Origin: Clitopilus passeckerianus
Taxonomy: Eukaryota; Basidiomycota; Agaricomycetes; Agaricales; Entolomataceae
DNA length: 64,000 nucleotides
Direction of reading: 5' to 3'
NCBI GenBank assembly: GCA_944990035.1
Contig: CALYLX010000124.1
Span: 1 to 64,000 of the forward strand
Shown here: positions 10,826-21,873 of the stretch, in pieces
Layout of the letters: each line of letters opens with the position of its first letter
Numbering within the stretch: the first letter of the stretch is position 1
Made by a program: the position numbers and the translations under genes
Notes under the pieces: model-generated
Database searches by the model: none
What the model saw: the letters and a program-made list of their open reading frames with translations, nothing else
What the model was told of the DNA's origin: nothing

Positions 10826-13123
10826 TTAGCCCTCCTTCGTTACCGAAAATGCATCCGCTTGAATATCGTACAACTTCTTGTATTCCCCGCCGCCTTCCAT
10901 TAGCGATGTATGAGTGCCATGCTCAATAACAGCACCTTTCTTCATGCATCTAAGTCGAGAATTAAACCAAGTTATTTTGGCAGAGTCCAACCTTGCAAGT
11001 GAAATCGAACGTACATTATCAGATCAGCATGTTTCGTCGGATGTCCGAAACGATGTGTGACGAATACCATCGTTTTTCCTTTCCTCTCCTTCAAGAGTCG
11101 TTCAAATAGCTTTTGCTCTGCCTCCGGTTCAAGTGCAGAGCTTGGCTCGTCGACAGCCACAAACCTGACCTTGCCGGAGTCGAGGTGCATAAACGTTCTA
11201 GATCTATTCCATATGAGACACGGAGTCAATTCAAGGCTTCTGCACAACAAGACGAAAATACACACGCAACCGCCCGCTGGCGTTCGCCTCCCGATAATTC
11301 TAGTTTCTTCTTGAGCTTCTCTTTCTGCTTGAGAAGCGGATGGCTTGGGTCACTCGGAAGATTGATGGACCAAACCCGACCCAAGGGATTAAGGACAGTA
11401 TGAATCCCGTCCTGAAGTCGATCGAGAAAATCTGCTGCACCACCTTTCTCAGCCGCTTTCAAAATCCTATCATTATCGCCGATATTTTCCGGTCACCGAG
11501 AGCAATATTTTCGCGCAATGGAAGAGGAAAGAGGTGGTGATCCTGAGAGAAAACTGCCATCGACTGTCGTAGCTGAATCGACTAGTACTCCCGGGATGGA
11601 AGGCCGTCGATAAAGAGTTCGCCTTCCTTGACGTCGTATATCCTCGAGAGTAGCTTGATTAGAGTCGACTTGCCAGTCCCATTGGCACCCACGATGACAA
11701 CCAATTGGCCCGGTTCGAATGTGACAGAAATATTGTCAAGAGCGTTCGTCTTCGAGCTATTGCCGTATTTGAAATTTACGCCTCTGTGTAAGAGTTGTGA
11801 GATGGGTGCAACTTCTGTGCACGAGATCGCACTCACCTCAGCTCAATTCGCATTCCGCCCTCACCAGTCCCATCCGAGCGTGGGTACGAAACAGCTCCAT
11901 CCTTTATCGTGTTCTCGACCTCTCCTAAGGCGTACAGATTCTTCAACTTCGAGACATGGCGTTGGAAGGACTTTCCCGTCTCGAATATATCATTCATCGA
12001 CCATCTGAGAGTCGTTGCCGACTGTTGAAGTATGGCGATTGACGCCATGGAGAATGCTGAGGGATTCGCGATCGCTTTCACCACGCAATAAAACTATAAT
12101 GCTAAAAGTGAACCAGAGGAAATACGACAGAGTCTTTGTAGACTTACGAGTGGTAGGTCCTCGAGTAGCGCACAGAACATCTCAAAAGATATTGAGCGAC
12201 GTTTATTATGTTCCCAGAAATCCTCCGTGTTCGTATCCCCTAAATCTTGTCGTGCTGCTTCGTATTCTGTTTAGAAGGTCGTAAGCAAGCCAACACCAAT
12301 ATGACACATTCATGATTAAGCCAGACTGACCTTTCGTGATGTACGACTCTAAATTGCCAGTGATGGTGTCAATCTTGTAATCGTCGCCAGCCACTGCTTT
12401 CAAAGCAAGCATCCTGAGATAGTGGGGATTTTGAATACCCGCCAGAAGCTCTAGACCGTGGTGAGCATTTTTTCCAGTAGAATGACTGTAAACGGACCTT
12501 GGCTCCACATTTGAGGGTTCGCAGTGATCGTGCGAAGGACAGGTTTGATGATACAGAGGATAGCAAAGAATGGACCGCCACTAGACCTTGAGGCTTGTAC
12601 GAGAAGGCCTAGATGGCTTGCGGACGTGACGACACTACAGAAAAATCGAACGATAGAATCGAAAGCCGACCAGGCATCATACGCCGACACCTTCGTATTT
12701 GAAACCGGAAAGAAAGCTTTCCCTACTGCCGTGGTATCAATTGCGCCTTCACGCTGGCCGACCCCCATCTAATGTCTTTCCATAAGCCTGAAGAAGAGGT
12801 GTGAGAGAGGAATTACCCACCACTCGGAGGATGTCTGAAGACAGACGCATCAGCACGGCAGCCTCGATTCCGTTCCATAACTTCGACAGAATAAATACAA
12901 TCAAAAGGCCAGGTGCGAATTTGTATATCTCCGCCAAGAGACGACGAAAGAAGTGGAAACCAGACACAGTCTCTTCCCCTAGTTCGTAGAAGTTGAAAGG
13001 TTTGGTCTTCACTGTCCAGTAGGTCCATATTCCATGGGTATGAGTTATGAGATCGGTTGGATTCTCCTGATTCTCCCCTCCTTTGAGATGATCGTCTACC
13101 GTCATAGAAGGGGCCTTCTCCAT
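10826..13123 (-). CDS. Half-size ABC exporter (one membrane domain plus one ATPase domain)
   Basis: The N-terminal part (12749-13123) has a cytosolic leader and hydrophobic helices (FAPGLLIVFILSKLWNGIEA). Further membrane segments follow, then the nucleotide-binding domain. That domain shows Walker A GANGTGKST, Q-loop area MAVFSQDHHLFP, signature LSGGERQR, Walker B VRFVAVDEPSSALEP and switch histidine VFVTHRFG. With a single TMD and NBD it should act as a homodimer or heterodimer, exporting an unknown substrate. It looks like the ABC-type protein widespread in Agaricomycetes, not a full-length PDR or MDR pump. The C-terminus reads ...DIQADAFSVTKEG with TAA at 10826. The D-loop is SALEP where SALD is usual, a mild deviation. 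Many introns make the exact exon borders uncertain. Confidence 0.85.
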
Positions 13124-13536
13124 GTCCGTGGTTTAGAAGAGTGAGCCCTTGGAGTTTTATACACGAAATTCCGGGTCCTAATGTTGATGCTGCGTAGACA
13201 GCAGTAGCCACCGGACTGATGCAGCTCGAGTCACAAAGAAGGCTCCTATCAGACGTCCGCAGCGATTTCGGATCATTCCTCTCAGAAAGCGTTTTTCTGC
13301 CCTCGACAGGACGGTTTCGCAGATATTCTTCCCCCGAAAGACAGAAGACATGAGTACTTGAGTCTTGAGGCGATGTATGTCGTGCTCATGATTGACCCCA
13401 AGGCAGTCAATCCAGGTACGTACGTGTTTGGTAATACATTCCCACCACGTGCACCTCGTGAATTGACGATTGTCATCAATGCCTCGAACAAACGATTGCG
13501 TTAGAACAGAAAGGATCGAGTTGTCTCCGCTCATTC
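13124..13536. promoter_or_regulatory. Divergent promoter between ABC exporter and farnesyltransferase beta
   Basis: The two genes start 413 bp apart on opposite strands, so this interval must hold both promoters. A minus-strand frame of 118 codons (13178-13534) fills most of it but has no family signal. Confidence 0.55.
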
Positions 13537-15325
13537 ATGACTATCCGATTGACGCCAACCGACGGCTTCCTTACCCAGACCTCTGTAACCCAACGCGAGA
13601 CGGAGACAGTTCTCTTGAAGCACAGACCAATTCCTGATGCAGTTACTGGTGTATCAAGTTCCAACCCATCCTTGAACAAGCAACCACATCTCGGTTTCCT
13701 CCTCAGGAACCTACGGCAAGGGTTTCCCTCCCGGTACATCGGTCAGGACGCTAGTCAGCCGTGGCTGCTATACTGGATCGTGCATGCCTTCAGCCTGTTG
13801 CAGATCGGCCTGGATCCGGACAACAAGCAACGGTACGAGGAATTGATGGTCACATTGCCTCATGAAAGCCTAATTATCATCCAGAATCATCAACAAGATT
13901 ATGAGGTGTCAGAACTCTGAAGGCGGCTTTGGTGGTGGTCAAGGGCAGGCACCTCACTTGTTACCGACATACGCTGCAGTCTGCGCACTTGCAATGGTTG
14001 GGCGCTCCGGGCCGGATGGAGGGTGGGATCAAATCAACAGGTGCGTTCAGATATTCTGTAGAAGATCCAACCTAATAGCTCGTTTTATAGGGAAGGACTG
14101 TACAAGTTCTTCATGTCGCTCAAGCAACGTGATGGATCATTCACCGTATCTCAACATGGAGAAGTTGACGTTCGAGGAATCTACTGCCTCCTCGTCACTG
14201 CAACACTTCTGAATATCCTAACTCCGGAGCTGGTCGAGGGTACCTCCGCCTTCCTTGCTTCCTGTCAAACATATGAAGGCGGATTTGCTTCGTCTTCACA
14301 GCCCTACTTCGATCCGGACGGCAAACTCTTGCGTTTCCCTCGCCCAGCCCTTGGGGAAGCCCATGGTGGCTACACTTTCTGTGCCACCGCAGCTTGGATA
14401 ATATGTCAACCTTTCCTTATATTAATTAAGGACCCGAATGACCGACCGTCAATCGACGTCTCCCTTCTCCTTCGGTGGCTAGTGAACATGCAGGGTGGGG
14501 CAAGCGAGATTGGTGGTTTCAGAGGAAGAACGAACAAGTTGGTGGACGGGTGTTATTCCTGGTGGTGTGGAGGAGCGTTCAACTTGCTCGAAGCCTTGGG
14601 TGTGGAGGCTGTCCCTAGGCTCGACCCTGAAGTCTCAAATCCTACTCAGGATAAGAATGTCGATTCCGCCGAGCACTGGGAGGATATTGCAGGTGAGCTC
14701 GGTCAGCTTCAAGAGAGGATATATTCTGAATGCTTAAATAGATTCGCTTTACGACCGCGAGGCACTCCAGGAGTATATACTATACGCTGGGCAACACCCA
14801 GCCGGCGGGCTGAGGGACAAGCCTCCAAAGTGAGATGGCTCACATTCGTTCAATCCATCTGATTGATTTTCGTACGTTACCTTTAGGAACGCGGATTCGT
14901 ATCATACCCTATACTGCCTAGCCGGCCTAGCATCGTCACAGCATCGGGTAATACCCTCTTCATCACGGAAGGAAGCGATATCAGGCTCATGGACACCGAC
15001 GGCAACTTCTGATGGTTGGTCTGCTCGATAATTGTCATCATCGTATTACCTCACATTTCTCAACAGACCAGAGCCCATGGAAAAACATGTCGGACGACTT
15101 GAGAAAGGAGGTCTTTTCTCGGTCACTCTCCTGGTCGGAGGATGTATCTGGAACTACAATTGTGGGCGGACCAGTGAATCGAGTCGTACGTCACATTGGC
15201 TAGTGAATGCGATAAAAACTGATTTGTTTCGACAGAACGCAACCCATCCCGTTTTCAACCTCACAATCACTCACACTGAGGGGATAATGTCGCACTTCTA
15301 TCGCCAGACTATACCTCGTAAATGA
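13537..15325 (+). CDS. RAM1: Protein farnesyltransferase beta subunit
   Basis: The catalytic zinc subunit of farnesyltransferase, which prenylates CaaX proteins such as Ras and mating pheromones. Prenyltransferase alpha-alpha repeats are visible, each with a glycine-rich turn: GGFGGGQGQAPHLLPTYAAV, RDGSFTVSQHGEVDVRGIYC, EGGFASSS, EAHGGYTFC, and GGFRGRTNKLVDGCYSWW. The zinc ligands are the Asp and Cys of LVDGCYSWW and the His of the later SYHTLYCLAGL. The C-terminal THPVFNLTITH motif matches family members and places the stop at 15325. Exons in 14690-15240 are short and the segment around 14945-15190 is hard to splice by eye. The gene shares its 5' intergenic region with the ABC exporter. Confidence 0.93.
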
Positions 15326-15556
15326 TCGAAATATGGGTTGGAGGTTGTGCACAACGAGCTTCGTCGTGTTTACAGGTTCATTTAGATATCAAATCGTTTA
15401 ATCTGGTCACTGTTGGATATGTAGTTATTTCGTTGTCCATGATTACCTAAATATAAGAGTACGGAAGTGATGTATATACAAAATCGTCCGGATGAGTATT
15501 ACGATTATATGACAATAAACACGTTTGGTATTGGGGTAAACGAGCGTGCCAGTCGC

Positions 15557-16215
15557 TCATTGATCCATTCTCATCAGAAGGCCGCCATGCTCAGGCAGAC
15601 TGGTCATATCTCTCAATTCTGGCGTTAAAGGACTCAGTTGGGCCGACTGAGGAGACGCGTTGGGTGGACCTGCTCGCGGGTAGGTAAATGAAATGGTCTG
15701 CGTATTACGGAACGCGGCTTACTCTGTTGGGCGATTTGAAGATTCGGTGGAAGAGGTAGGAAGACCCTTGTTTCTGTGTGGTCGTAAGCGAATGGAAAGG
15801 GTGACGTTTCTATAATATGGGGATTAGACTAGGGACTGAAATAGGATAGGGGTGGGCTGACCACGCTGCTCATCGGAGCAACACTGTGGTATATTTCGAA
15901 TCTCTGGGACGATTAACGTGGCAGCGGTAACAAAGTCACCATTGACTTCAACGCGCTCGACATCTGCCAACATCTTGACTGAGCCTAGGAGAAATAAAGA
16001 GTTAGAACGTATTGCGACCCTACTGTGGTGAAAAAATAATTACATCCTTGAACACTCGGGGCATTTGGAGGAGCCAGCATGCGGTCTGCATCATAAACGA
16101 CCTTGGCAATTGAAGCCTCAAATTTCCCTCCTAGAATCCGTACGTCCTTGACACTGCACATAACCTGTATTTCGCATCCCGTCGTGGAGGATGCGTTGGT
16201 TGCTTCTGAGGACAT
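15557..16215 (-). CDS. Small protein of unknown function with two beta-type GG motifs
   Basis: Four exons (16215-16044, 15984-15862, 15809-15723, 15669-15557) join in one frame to 164 residues ending MRMDQ. All junctions are GT...AG and the exon sum is divisible by three. Two similar segments stand out: VKDVRILGGKFEA in exon 1 and MLADVERVEVNGDFVTA in exon 2. Both fit a pattern of acidic/basic turn, alternating hydrophobics, Gly/Asp and an aromatic residue, which also occurs twice in each of the two small genes at 55.4 and 56.7 kb. The C-terminal third is Pro/Ser/Gln-rich. There is no signal peptide or membrane helix. Function is unknown. It may be a small member of a repeat family related to segments found near fungal NACHT/STAND proteins, which is inference. 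Confidence 0.65.
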
Positions 16216-16613
16216 GATAAAACGAGTTAAGATGAGGAGAGGAACGAAAACTGGGAGGAATGATAACCAAAGATACGATCTTCAAAACAGATTTATAGCC
16301 GGGAAAATACGCCGCTGCGCTTCATTAGCACTGGGCGCGCCACGGTTTGCACAGTATAGCTGTAAATCCAGTGTGACCACTGTGAAGGTCGTGTTCACTG
16401 CTGACAAGGTCTTCAACAGCACTGCTGATGGTGGCTGTGCATGCGTAGTTCCAGCAAAACGCCCCCGTCGGAAGGTTGGATGGATTACCCAGAAGTAGAA
16501 CAATGCACTTAAAGCTGTAGACGCCGCTTGTGATGCAGAAGATGATGTATTTGGTATAATTGTTGTACAAAATGATTAATTATGAGATTTTGACAGTCTA
16601 GCGCCTCGGTTAG
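16216..16613. other. Intergenic region between RPN6 and the small two-motif gene
   Basis: About 400 bp between two minus-strand genes. It holds the upstream region of the small gene and the RPN6 3' region. Plus-strand frames here have no family signal. Confidence 0.5.
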
Positions 16614-18407
16614 CTAAAAGAATGCGCTCGAGTGGATTGAACAACGAACCTTAGCGTATAGGGAATCCACAACCTTCCCTATTTGTTCCAGCGTCGATAT
16701 AGCGGCACCGTACATATCCTATATAAAAACCCCGATGTTAGCGAAAGCCCCAGGAAGGAACGAATGTGTCAGAAAGACGTACGTCAGCCTCGGGTTGATC
16801 GAAGAGAAGTAAACATCCCCTTCCTTGGTCCAGTACGCCATGGAGGATCTTGTCGAGGATCATCTGAGAAAGCCTGAGAAAGGAAGGTGGTGGGTCAAGG
16901 GTGCTGCGAACTCGGAGGCGCTGGAAGTACGCACTTGGTCTCGACATCTTGGCGGCCTTGACCGACAGCCTGGGCGACGTGCTCGATCTCGACCACGGAG
17001 TATGACTCGACGATTCGGAGTAAGTTTTGTTCCAGGAGAGTGTCGTAGAGAGCAGCCAGATGCGATCGTATCGTTGGGTCCGAGGAGAGTTCTAGAGTAG
17101 GGGAGGAGTTAGCGAGATGCACTGAAGGCGCAGCTGGAAGCGCTTACCATTTTTATAGTCCTGGAGTACCTTCTCGAATTCTGCCAAATTCCGGGCTTGA
17201 TGTGCTTTAGCAATGGCGCGCATACTTTCAACTTCCCGAAGCTGGGCATACTTGGCCGCGAGCTTGATGCTCAGTAATGATGTGACGTCCTCAGGCTGCA
17301 GAGGAGTAAGCATACATGCTGCAAATAGCAATCGAGCGGCACGAACCAGGTTCAGCATAACCTTGCAGAGGAGCATATACTTGAGAGCTCCAAGAGCAGC
17401 GTCATCTCCTTGCGAGGAGAGAGACTCAAATGCCTCGAAGAAGTAGGAATATGCTGTCGTATAGTCCTTATCTTCAGCGTGTAGAACGCCAGCTTGCAGG
17501 TCGAGAGCGGACTGCAGTGGTGGAGGGCAGTATATCGAGTTCGCAGCAGTACGTGCAGAGGTAAGAGCAGCCTACAACGTGAGAGCTCGTTAGTGGATAT
17601 CCTAGACCAGAGGTGCGACCAGCTAACTTTGGATTTGGCAAAATTTGAGATTCCGCGGTAGAGGCGACTTTCTAGGAGGTGCACCTCCGTCAGGATCATC
17701 TTGTCATCCAAACGCCTCAGCTCCGTCAAGAGCGTGTCAATGTGAGTGAGTGCAGGTTTGTACTGCTGAGCCTCCAGCTGCCTGCCCAAGGGTCATCAGT
17801 GAAGGCTCGTGTAAGGGACCCGAAGGATGCGTACAGCGAGATCAAGCGAATCTCTAGGTTATGCTTCAGGAATATCCGCTTTTCCTTCTTCGCCCACTCG
17901 ATGTTGTCATTGAGAGTATCGGTCTGTATCTGGCGACTGTTGGGGATACCCGTGAAAAGGTCAAGGAGGGTACGAACTGTTCTAGATATCAGCAGAAAGC
18001 ACTTAGAAGCTAAGGAAATGCCTTACTGAGTTTAGCAGTTTTGGCCTTCGCCGTTGAAGACATGAAAGATCTTGACAATGTTATAGTTTCCGCCAGGCCC
18101 TTCGCATTCCTGTACCTGATCAGCTGCTCGACCAACACGAAATATTTTACACTTACTTCTGGTCCCGGTATAGCTCACCAAGGCTCACGAGAGCCGACTC
18201 CCTATTCCTCAGGATCTCTTCATTTCGACTTTGGTCAGATGATGATGATGCTGAAAGGCAGACAGTTAGAGCGTGCAAGCTCGGCCTAAGATGTGCATAC
18301 ACACCAGCCTTCTCCTCAAGTATCTTCCTGTAGATCTCTTCTGCTTTCTTGGGGTTTGAAGCAGCCGTGGCCTTGGCCTGCGTTAGCAATTCCTGCGTTG
18401 AAGACAT
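16614..18407 (-). CDS. RPN6: 26S proteasome regulatory lid subunit Rpn6 (PSMD11)
   Basis: A scaffold subunit of the 19S lid that clamps the base and core particle together. The helical-repeat region shows [18 protein letters not shown] followed by [17 protein letters not shown], the [14 protein letters not shown] helix (spliced), and [17 protein letters not shown]. The PCI domain follows, with [37 protein letters not shown] and [18 protein letters not shown]. All are diagnostic for Rpn6. The start at 18407 ([13 protein letters not shown]) matches the family N-terminus, and the longer frame to 18491 is not needed. It is transcribed away from RPN7 with only 149 bp between start codons. The last exon reads past the usual PCI end to TAG 16614, so the C-terminal few residues are less certain. 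Confidence 0.93.
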
Positions 18408-18556
18408 GGAAGATGGTGGTGAAAGATTGGAAAGAATGATGAGCAGGAACGCGCGTCGAGGGTCGTGGGAATTTCCAGATGACGCGTCCACATCGTCCCA
18501 GATGATGCCCTCATCGCTTCAATCACTCTCAAAACCGCGTCAAACGTTCTCCAGCT
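18408..18556. promoter_or_regulatory. Bidirectional promoter shared by RPN6 and RPN7
   Basis: Only 149 bp separate the two start codons of two subunits of the same complex on opposite strands. This is enough for one shared core promoter region. I see no exact match to the ascomycete Rpn4 element GGTGGCAAA; the nearest is GGTGGTGAAA at about 18414. Regulation by an Rpn4-like factor is therefore not supported. Confidence 0.75.
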
Positions 18557-20053
18557 ATGGCCGACGAAGTCGTTCTTCCAATCCCCAACCTTTCTCTCCC
18601 ACAGAACCTGTTTGTTCTGTCTCTAGCCTCACATGCCCCCCTGCACGATGATGCTCGCAAAGAGCTGCTTGAGGGGATAAAGGCTGACCGTACGTGGAAT
18701 CTAACCTGGGTGCTGGGCCATCCTACAGCGTCTGACCTTTGATTTGCAGAAATGGCACCCTACTACAAGTCGATCACGTCGTCACTGCCCGCCCTCAAAC
18801 TGGATCAGGCTCTGCTGGATTCGATGGAGAAGGCCAATGCAGAGGAACTCAAACGTCTGGACGAACGACTGGCGGAGGCAGAGAAGCAAGAAGGAGAATC
18901 TGAAATCTCAGATGCCCTGAAGGCTAGGGCCAACCATTTGACAAGAATTGGCGACAAGGTCGGCGTCATGTTCGTTCTGCACCCATCCATTCTAACGCCT
19001 ACTTCTGTAGGATGGGGCAGTCGCGGCCCAGAAACTGGCTCTTGAGAAAACACCAGGACTTGGGTCGCGGATAGATATTGTCCTCACCCTCGTCCGGATT
19101 GGTTTCTTCTTCGGCGACCACACGCTTGTGATCGCCCAGCTGGCCAAAGCAGAAGAGTATGCTTTCTGTGTGCTCAATCTCTCGACCTGTAAACTAATAT
19201 TCTTTCATCCCGACAGATTGATTGAGAAGGGTGGTGACTGGGATCGGCGGAATCGCCTCAAGGTCTATCAGGGTCTCCACCTGATCTCGATTCGACAATT
19301 TAAACGAGCCGGAGAGCTTCTGAACGATGCTCTCTCTACGTTCACCGCCACAGAGCTTCTATCCTATAACGACTTCGTTGCTTATACCGTCATCGCTTGC
19401 GCTCTGACATTGTCAAGGGTCGACCTGAAGAAGAAGGTGAGGATCTTCGTTTCATGACCGTAACAGAGCTCATACGTCTGGATAGGTCATTGCTGCCCCT
19501 GAGGTCAACCAGGTTCTACCCGAAATGCCGGTCCTTGGAGATCTCATCAAGAATCTCTACGACTGCCACTACGACAAATTCTTCATTGCCCTAGGTGAGA
19601 CTCTACCCACGTTTTCTCGTATCCCAAGAACTCACCTAGGTCTTGTCAGCTACCCTGGAGCAAACGCATCTCCTGCCTTCGAGAATACTCTCGCCCCACG
19701 CCCGTTTCTATGTTCGTGAAATGCGGATACTGGCCTATAACCAGCTTCTGGAGTCGTACCGGAGCTTGACCCTGGAGAGTCTCAGCGCAGCCTTTGGCGT
19801 CAGTGTCGACTTCGTAGATCGGTACGTTCAAGAAATGCTTGGGTAGCACCTTCTGGGCTGACAAATTCCCTCTAAATTCAGGGAACTCTCACGCTTCATA
19901 GCAAATGGACGGCTGCATTGTAAGATTGACAAGGTGAACGGGATAGTGGAGACAACGAGACCGTCATTGAAGAATGCTCAGTACGACACTGTCGTGCGGC
20001 AGGGTGACATCTTGTTGAATTCTGTACAACGGCTCAGTAAGGTGTTGATATGA
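18557..20053 (+). CDS. RPN7: 26S proteasome regulatory lid subunit Rpn7 (PSMD6)
   Basis: A lid subunit in the PCI horseshoe. Exons read [16 protein letters not shown], then [13 protein letters not shown], then [18 protein letters not shown] with a charged coiled-coil stretch. Next come [20 protein letters not shown] and [31 protein letters not shown], and [12 protein letters not shown]. The PCI end is [20 protein letters not shown] followed by [20 protein letters not shown]. These match Rpn7 throughout. The final exon ends in RLSKVLI with TGA at 20051-20053. Introns are short and canonical. It lies head to head with RPN6, so equal expression of the two lid subunits is likely. Confidence 0.94.
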
Positions 20054-20409
20054 CGTGCGCCTGGCATGTACCATAATGCAATTTTTTCTGCCTTCTTACG
20101 AACATGCTTGCAAAGTCGATGCTCAGGAACCACTTTCTGCTCAGTGTCATTTCGTGCGATCGTTGACTTGTATGTGCACACGTGACTTCTACCTGGTGTG
20201 GGTCTGCTCGAACTCCGTGTCGTATAACTACACGACCCGGCGGCAATGAACCGCCAAAACAACTCGTGAATACTGACCCCTTCTTTACAGCTGCTGCCTA
20301 CAACGGCGAGAATAACAGCGGTAAGCTCATTTGCCTTCACCCCACTCAACGCTCATGACCATCAGCAGAATTTCTTGAATTTTCAGCCTCCCATCATTCC
20401 TTCCCCAAA
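20054..20409. other. Intergenic region between RPN7 and an F-box gene
   Basis: About 356 bp. It contains the RPN7 3' region and the promoter of the downstream F-box gene. No repeat is seen. Confidence 0.5.
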
Positions 20410-21762
20410 ATGAGCTCAGTCTCATCATATCAACCCTTCTCCCGTTCGGACCGGTCGATCCCTTTCTATTGGTTGCCGGAGGATGTCTTGATCAAGATCT
20501 TCAAGGAGGCGCTCGCACTCGAAAAGGCGGGAGGAGGGTACAGGCTCTACAGCTATACCATCAACCATCCCCTGACTATGCGCCTATCCCACGTCTCGAG
20601 GAGGTTCAGGAAAATCACTCTTGATTGCCCAACTCTCTGGAAGACCATTGACAGCGAAGTCTTTCCCTCTACCTCCTTCACTACCGCCTTCATACTCCGT
20701 TCGCGGGACGAACTTCTCGATGTTGAAATCACCAAAGACTACCTCACTGAAAACATCTTCAACCTTCTCCTTTCATGCATACACCGCTGGCGATCCATCA
20801 GCCTGGGCGCTGATGATAGCAATCGGGGAACATTCCAGAAAGCGATGGATCGACTCGGAGATCGTGTGGCTCCAAACCTAGAGCGTCTATCCATCGGCCC
20901 TTCATTCAAACCTCCCGCCGGCGGCGAGGGCTGGGTCACCAGCATTCTCAACCAAGGCGCACCCTCTCTGAGGTCTCTCGAACTCACGACCCATACCCTT
21001 TTCCTACCCTCCAACCGCGATCAAATCACCCAGCTCTCTTTGACCGCCCCCGCTGGGAGCGCACCTCCCCTGACATACACCCAATTTGGCGACATCCTAT
21101 CATCCTTCCCGTCGCTGACCGACCTCAAGCTGGTTGGTAAGATGGCAATGGACTGGCCTGCTATTCCTGAAATACAACCCCTCCGATCGTCGCAGCTCAA
21201 GTCCCTGTACCTCTCGCTACCAGACGACTATGACTCGACAGGAGACCTCCCCCATCATTACATCTTCTCAATGCTTGCTACTTTAACGACAGAAACATTA
21301 GAAAATCTCACCATTACAGGCTTCTCCACTGAAACGATCAAGACATTCCTGAAACTCCTCCGACGAGGCAACCTCCGCTTCCCGAATGTTCGGTGGTTAT
21401 GTTGGTACGACGACCTGGACGAGGCCGAGGATGAAGACTACACAGCAATCACAAAATACTTCCCCAAGGTCGAGACACTGACCTTTATGGAGCAGGATAC
21501 CTTCCTCGAATACCTATCCACCAACCCTTCAGCATGGCCGAACCTACGATCCCTCAATGGATGTCACGTTGAGGTGCCGATTCTCCGCAAAATAGTTTCA
21601 TCAAGAGTGAGCGCGTCACAGCCGGTGAAGGATGTATGGTTAGAAGGGCGGTGGTTAGAGAGGACGAGCGACCTGAGTTGGATCAGGAAACGGGTCAAAC
21701 TGACGACTGGAGTTTTCCACCAGATGCCGACATGGAGACTCCGACAAACTGCAGTATACTGA
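20410..21762 (+). CDS. F-box/LRR-like protein, single exon
   Basis: An uninterrupted 450-codon frame. The N-terminal F-box is clear: WLPEDVLIKIFKEALALEK, then LSHVSRRFRKITLDCPTLW. It is followed by degenerate leucine-rich repeats such as LERLSIGPSF, LRSLELTTHTLFLP, LTDLKLVG and LKSLYLSLPD. This is the expanded Agaricomycete F-box format, predicted to be an SCF substrate receptor. The absence of introns contrasts with every neighbouring conserved gene and suggests a young or retro-derived family member. Substrate unknown. It converges on the kinase-fold gene with about 110 bp between stops. Confidence 0.85.
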   Translation: MSSVSSYQPFSRSDRSIPFYWLPEDVLIKIFKEALALEKAGGGYRLYSYTINHPLTMRLSHVSRRFRKITLDCPTLWKTIDSEVFPSTSFTTAFILRSRDELLDVEITKDYLTENIFNLLLSCIHRWRSISLGADDSNRGTFQKAMDRLGDRVAPNLERLSIGPSFKPPAGGEGWVTSILNQGAPSLRSLELTTHTLFLPSNRDQITQLSLTAPAGSAPPLTYTQFGDILSSFPSLTDLKLVGKMAMDWPAIPEIQPLRSSQLKSLYLSLPDDYDSTGDLPHHYIFSMLATLTTETLENLTITGFSTETIKTFLKLLRRGNLRFPNVRWLCWYDDLDEAEDEDYTAITKYFPKVETLTFMEQDTFLEYLSTNPSAWPNLRSLNGCHVEVPILRKIVSSRVSASQPVKDVWLEGRWLERTSDLSWIRKRVKLTTGVFHQMPTWRLRQTAVY

Positions 21763-21873
21763 AGCATAAAATGTTTATGTTTATGAACGCTTTAGAAACT
21801 TATCTATTTTTTACGACACGAACATGATATTTACAGGACTTGCAACATGTACACAGCAATCTAATATTTACGA

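Noticed and set aside
13178..13534. 118-codon minus-strand frame whose ATG is two bases from the farnesyltransferase start
   Set aside because: Arg/Cys-rich composition without any motif, and it fills the divergent promoter. Taken as chance.
18408..18556. Rpn4-type proteasome element in the shared promoter
   Set aside because: Only GGTGGTGAAA is present, not the consensus, and Rpn4 is an ascomycete regulator.
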